Of a stretch of 8,316 nt of DNA, positions 7,093 to 8,316 are shown piece after piece. The notes under the pieces are model-generated. The model saw only the letters and a program-made list of their open reading frames with translations, did not search any database and was not told the origin of the DNA. The stretch lies in the NCBI GenBank assembly GCA_018695085.1, contig JABHOU010000603.1, positions 1 to 8,316 on the forward strand. The letters run 5' to 3'. The DNA comes from Opitutia bacterium. Its GTDB lineage: Bacteria; Verrucomicrobiota; Verrucomicrobiia; Opitutales; Seribacteraceae. The position numbers and the translations under genes were made by a program. Numbering within the stretch: the first letter of the stretch is position 1; each line of letters opens with the position of its first letter.

Positions 7093-8316
7093 CTAGGTTC
7101 CGATTTGGGCTACGAAAAGGACTAACCCGATAATTGCAAAACAGAGCGCCAAACATATGGCAAAGCCCACCACGTCATATCGGGTGGGTCGTTGAAACTC
7201 GAAGTCGGAGCCGGGGAAGAGCTTGTTTTTGTCGAACCGATCGGGGGCGGCGTAGCTTTTCTCGATTTCCGCTTCGTCCTTTTCGGGATCGGGATCCACG
7301 GGGGTTTTCATCCTGACGTAAAGGCGATCCAAGTTCTCCTTGCGATTGGGCGAGGTGAGCAAGCTGGCGATAATCATTACCAGAAACGGGGCAATGATCT
7401 TAAAGGGTAGGTCGAGCGTGGCGAGGGCGGCGTTGCGGACTTTGGTCAGATCGTAACCGAGGACCTTGTCGTAGAGCAGCATATCGAAGCGAAACTGTCC
7501 TTCGCCCCGTATTACTCCTTCGACTTCCTTCACGCCTCCGGTCCAGTAGATGGACTTGCCTCCGCCGGTATCGGTCTTTTCGTTTACTTGAATCAGAGAC
7601 GAGTCGGTTCGCAAGTCCGGAGCAACGGCGGGGATCAAGCGGGGTAGAACGAAGAAACTTACCAGGCAAAAGACAATGGTCGTCCAACCCGCCTTTGTCG
7701 TGGCTCTCCTCCAATACATACCGACCCAGAACAAGGCTGCGAAGGTCATTGGCACAATCCAAGTCAACTGGAGCTGCTTGAACATGTCCAGCATGGTCAC
7801 CGAGATGACGACGGCTCCCAAGACCACGATTCCCCCCGTCCATCGCCCAAGGGCAACGCACTCCCTTTCAGTAGCGTTCGGTTTTACGAAGGGAACGTAA
7901 ATGTTTCTTACCACCAGCGCCGAGCATACGAGCATGTAGCAATCCACGCTGCTCATAAGCGCCGCCAGCAGGCACGCGAGCATAAGCCCGACGAGACCTA
8001 TGCCCAGCGGTCCAAGCAATTCCTTTGTGGCTACTCCCCATGCCATGTCGGCATCGTTTATCAGGGTCGTATCGCTACCGAACAAGGTGAGCACGATCAA
8101 AGCCGTGATCACCCAGCCGATGGTGCAAAAGCGCTTGATGAAATTTCCCGTTACGAGACCTATCCTGGCGTCCTGCTCGCTTTTGGCAGTACCGCCTCCC
8201 GTGACGATGAAGTGGGGCGTGAGGACGATGCCGATCGCGTTGATGATGACGATTACGAGAATCGCATAAAGTGGGAACTCAGCTGAGTTTTCGCTGCCGA
8301 GTATGGCGAAGTTGTG
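7093..8316 (-). CDS. Sodium:solute symporter (SSF family), 5' end outside window
   Basis: The frame is open from the window edge to TAG at 7095-7093, giving 407 residues of the C-terminal part of an inner-membrane Na+-coupled transporter. Hydrophobic helices lie at about 14-37, 66-80, 102-121, 160-176, 185-201, 211-229, 306-321 and 382-404 of the fragment. The key family motif is AALMSSVDCYMLVCSALVVRNIY-like at 118-140: A119, S122 and S123 align with the residues that form the Na2 site of vSGLT. GRWTGG at 158-162 also fits the family. A polar segment (about 230-305, rich in D, E, K and G) separates the seventh and eighth visible helices and is long for a plain SSF protein. A second charged stretch (322-378) precedes the last helix. 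Reading it as starting at the in-frame GTG at 8112 would cut through a membrane helix. Sugar, sialic acid, amino acid or carboxylate transport are all possible. It converges on the secreted-protein gene with 16 bp between stops. Confidence 0.9.
   Translation of the reverse strand, partial: HNFAILGSENSAEFPLYAILVIVIINAIGIVLTPHFIVTGGGTAKSEQDARIGLVTGNFIKRFCTIGWVITALIVLTLFGSDTTLINDADMAWGVATKELLGPLGIGLVGLMLACLLAALMSSVDCYMLVCSALVVRNIYVPFVKPNATERECVALGRWTGGIVVLGAVVISVTMLDMFKQLQLTWIVPMTFAALFWVGMYWRRATTKAGWTTIVFCLVSFFVLPRLIPAVAPDLRTDSSLIQVNEKTDTGGGKSIYWTGGVKEVEGVIRGEGQFRFDMLLYDKVLGYDLTKVRNAALATLDLPFKIIAPFLVMIIASLLTSPNRKENLDRLYVRMKTPVDPDPEKDEAEIEKSYAAPDRFDKNKLFPGSDFEFQRPTRYDVVGFAICLALCFAIIGLVLFVAQIGT

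Noticed and set aside
8110..8112. GTG at 8112 as the true start of the symporter
   Set aside because: The frame stays open to the window edge and encodes further membrane helix residues, so this GTG is an internal valine codon.

Overview
The window is a GC-rich stretch of bacterial chromosome with short intergenic gaps. Gene content points to a Verrucomicrobiota/PVC-type bacterium. The clues are a fused two-domain peptide-importer ATPase, a LysM amidase with a twin-arginine-like signal, a Fur-family regulator, a very large secreted glycoside-hydrolase-like protein with a HEAT-like tail, and a sodium:solute symporter with a long loop insertion. This placement is inference from protein style; there is no rRNA or other marker gene in the window.

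Layout. Positions 1-117 are the last codons of a DppC-like permease, whose stop overlaps by one base the start of a 588-aa double-cassette ATPase (117-1883, + strand). After an 82-bp gap, a LysM plus Amidase_2 cell-wall hydrolase runs on the minus strand (1966-2745), convergent with the transporter. A 66-bp divergent spacer separates it from a Fur/Zur-type metal-responsive repressor (2812-3264, + strand). The repressor's stop overlaps the GTG start of a 1271-aa exported multidomain protein (3261-7076, + strand). Only 16 bp further on ends a convergent sodium:solute symporter gene (7093-8316, - strand), whose 5' part lies outside the window.

How they may work together. The permease and ATPase are the tail of a peptide (or similar solute) ABC importer operon. 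The amidase is an independent envelope enzyme that shares its upstream region with the Fur-family gene. The Fur-family gene and the giant secreted protein almost certainly share a transcript, an unusual pairing of a metal sensor with an apparent carbohydrate-active enzyme. The neighbouring symporter could import a product of that enzyme, but the sequence only shows adjacency.

The most notable object is the 1271-aa protein. It looks like a GH42/beta-galactosidase-like enzyme whose putative catalytic barrel is interrupted, just after a DEPG motif, by a beta-rich LamG-like segment, and which ends in HEAT-like helical repeats. I see no mobile elements, CRISPR arrays, tRNA or rRNA genes.
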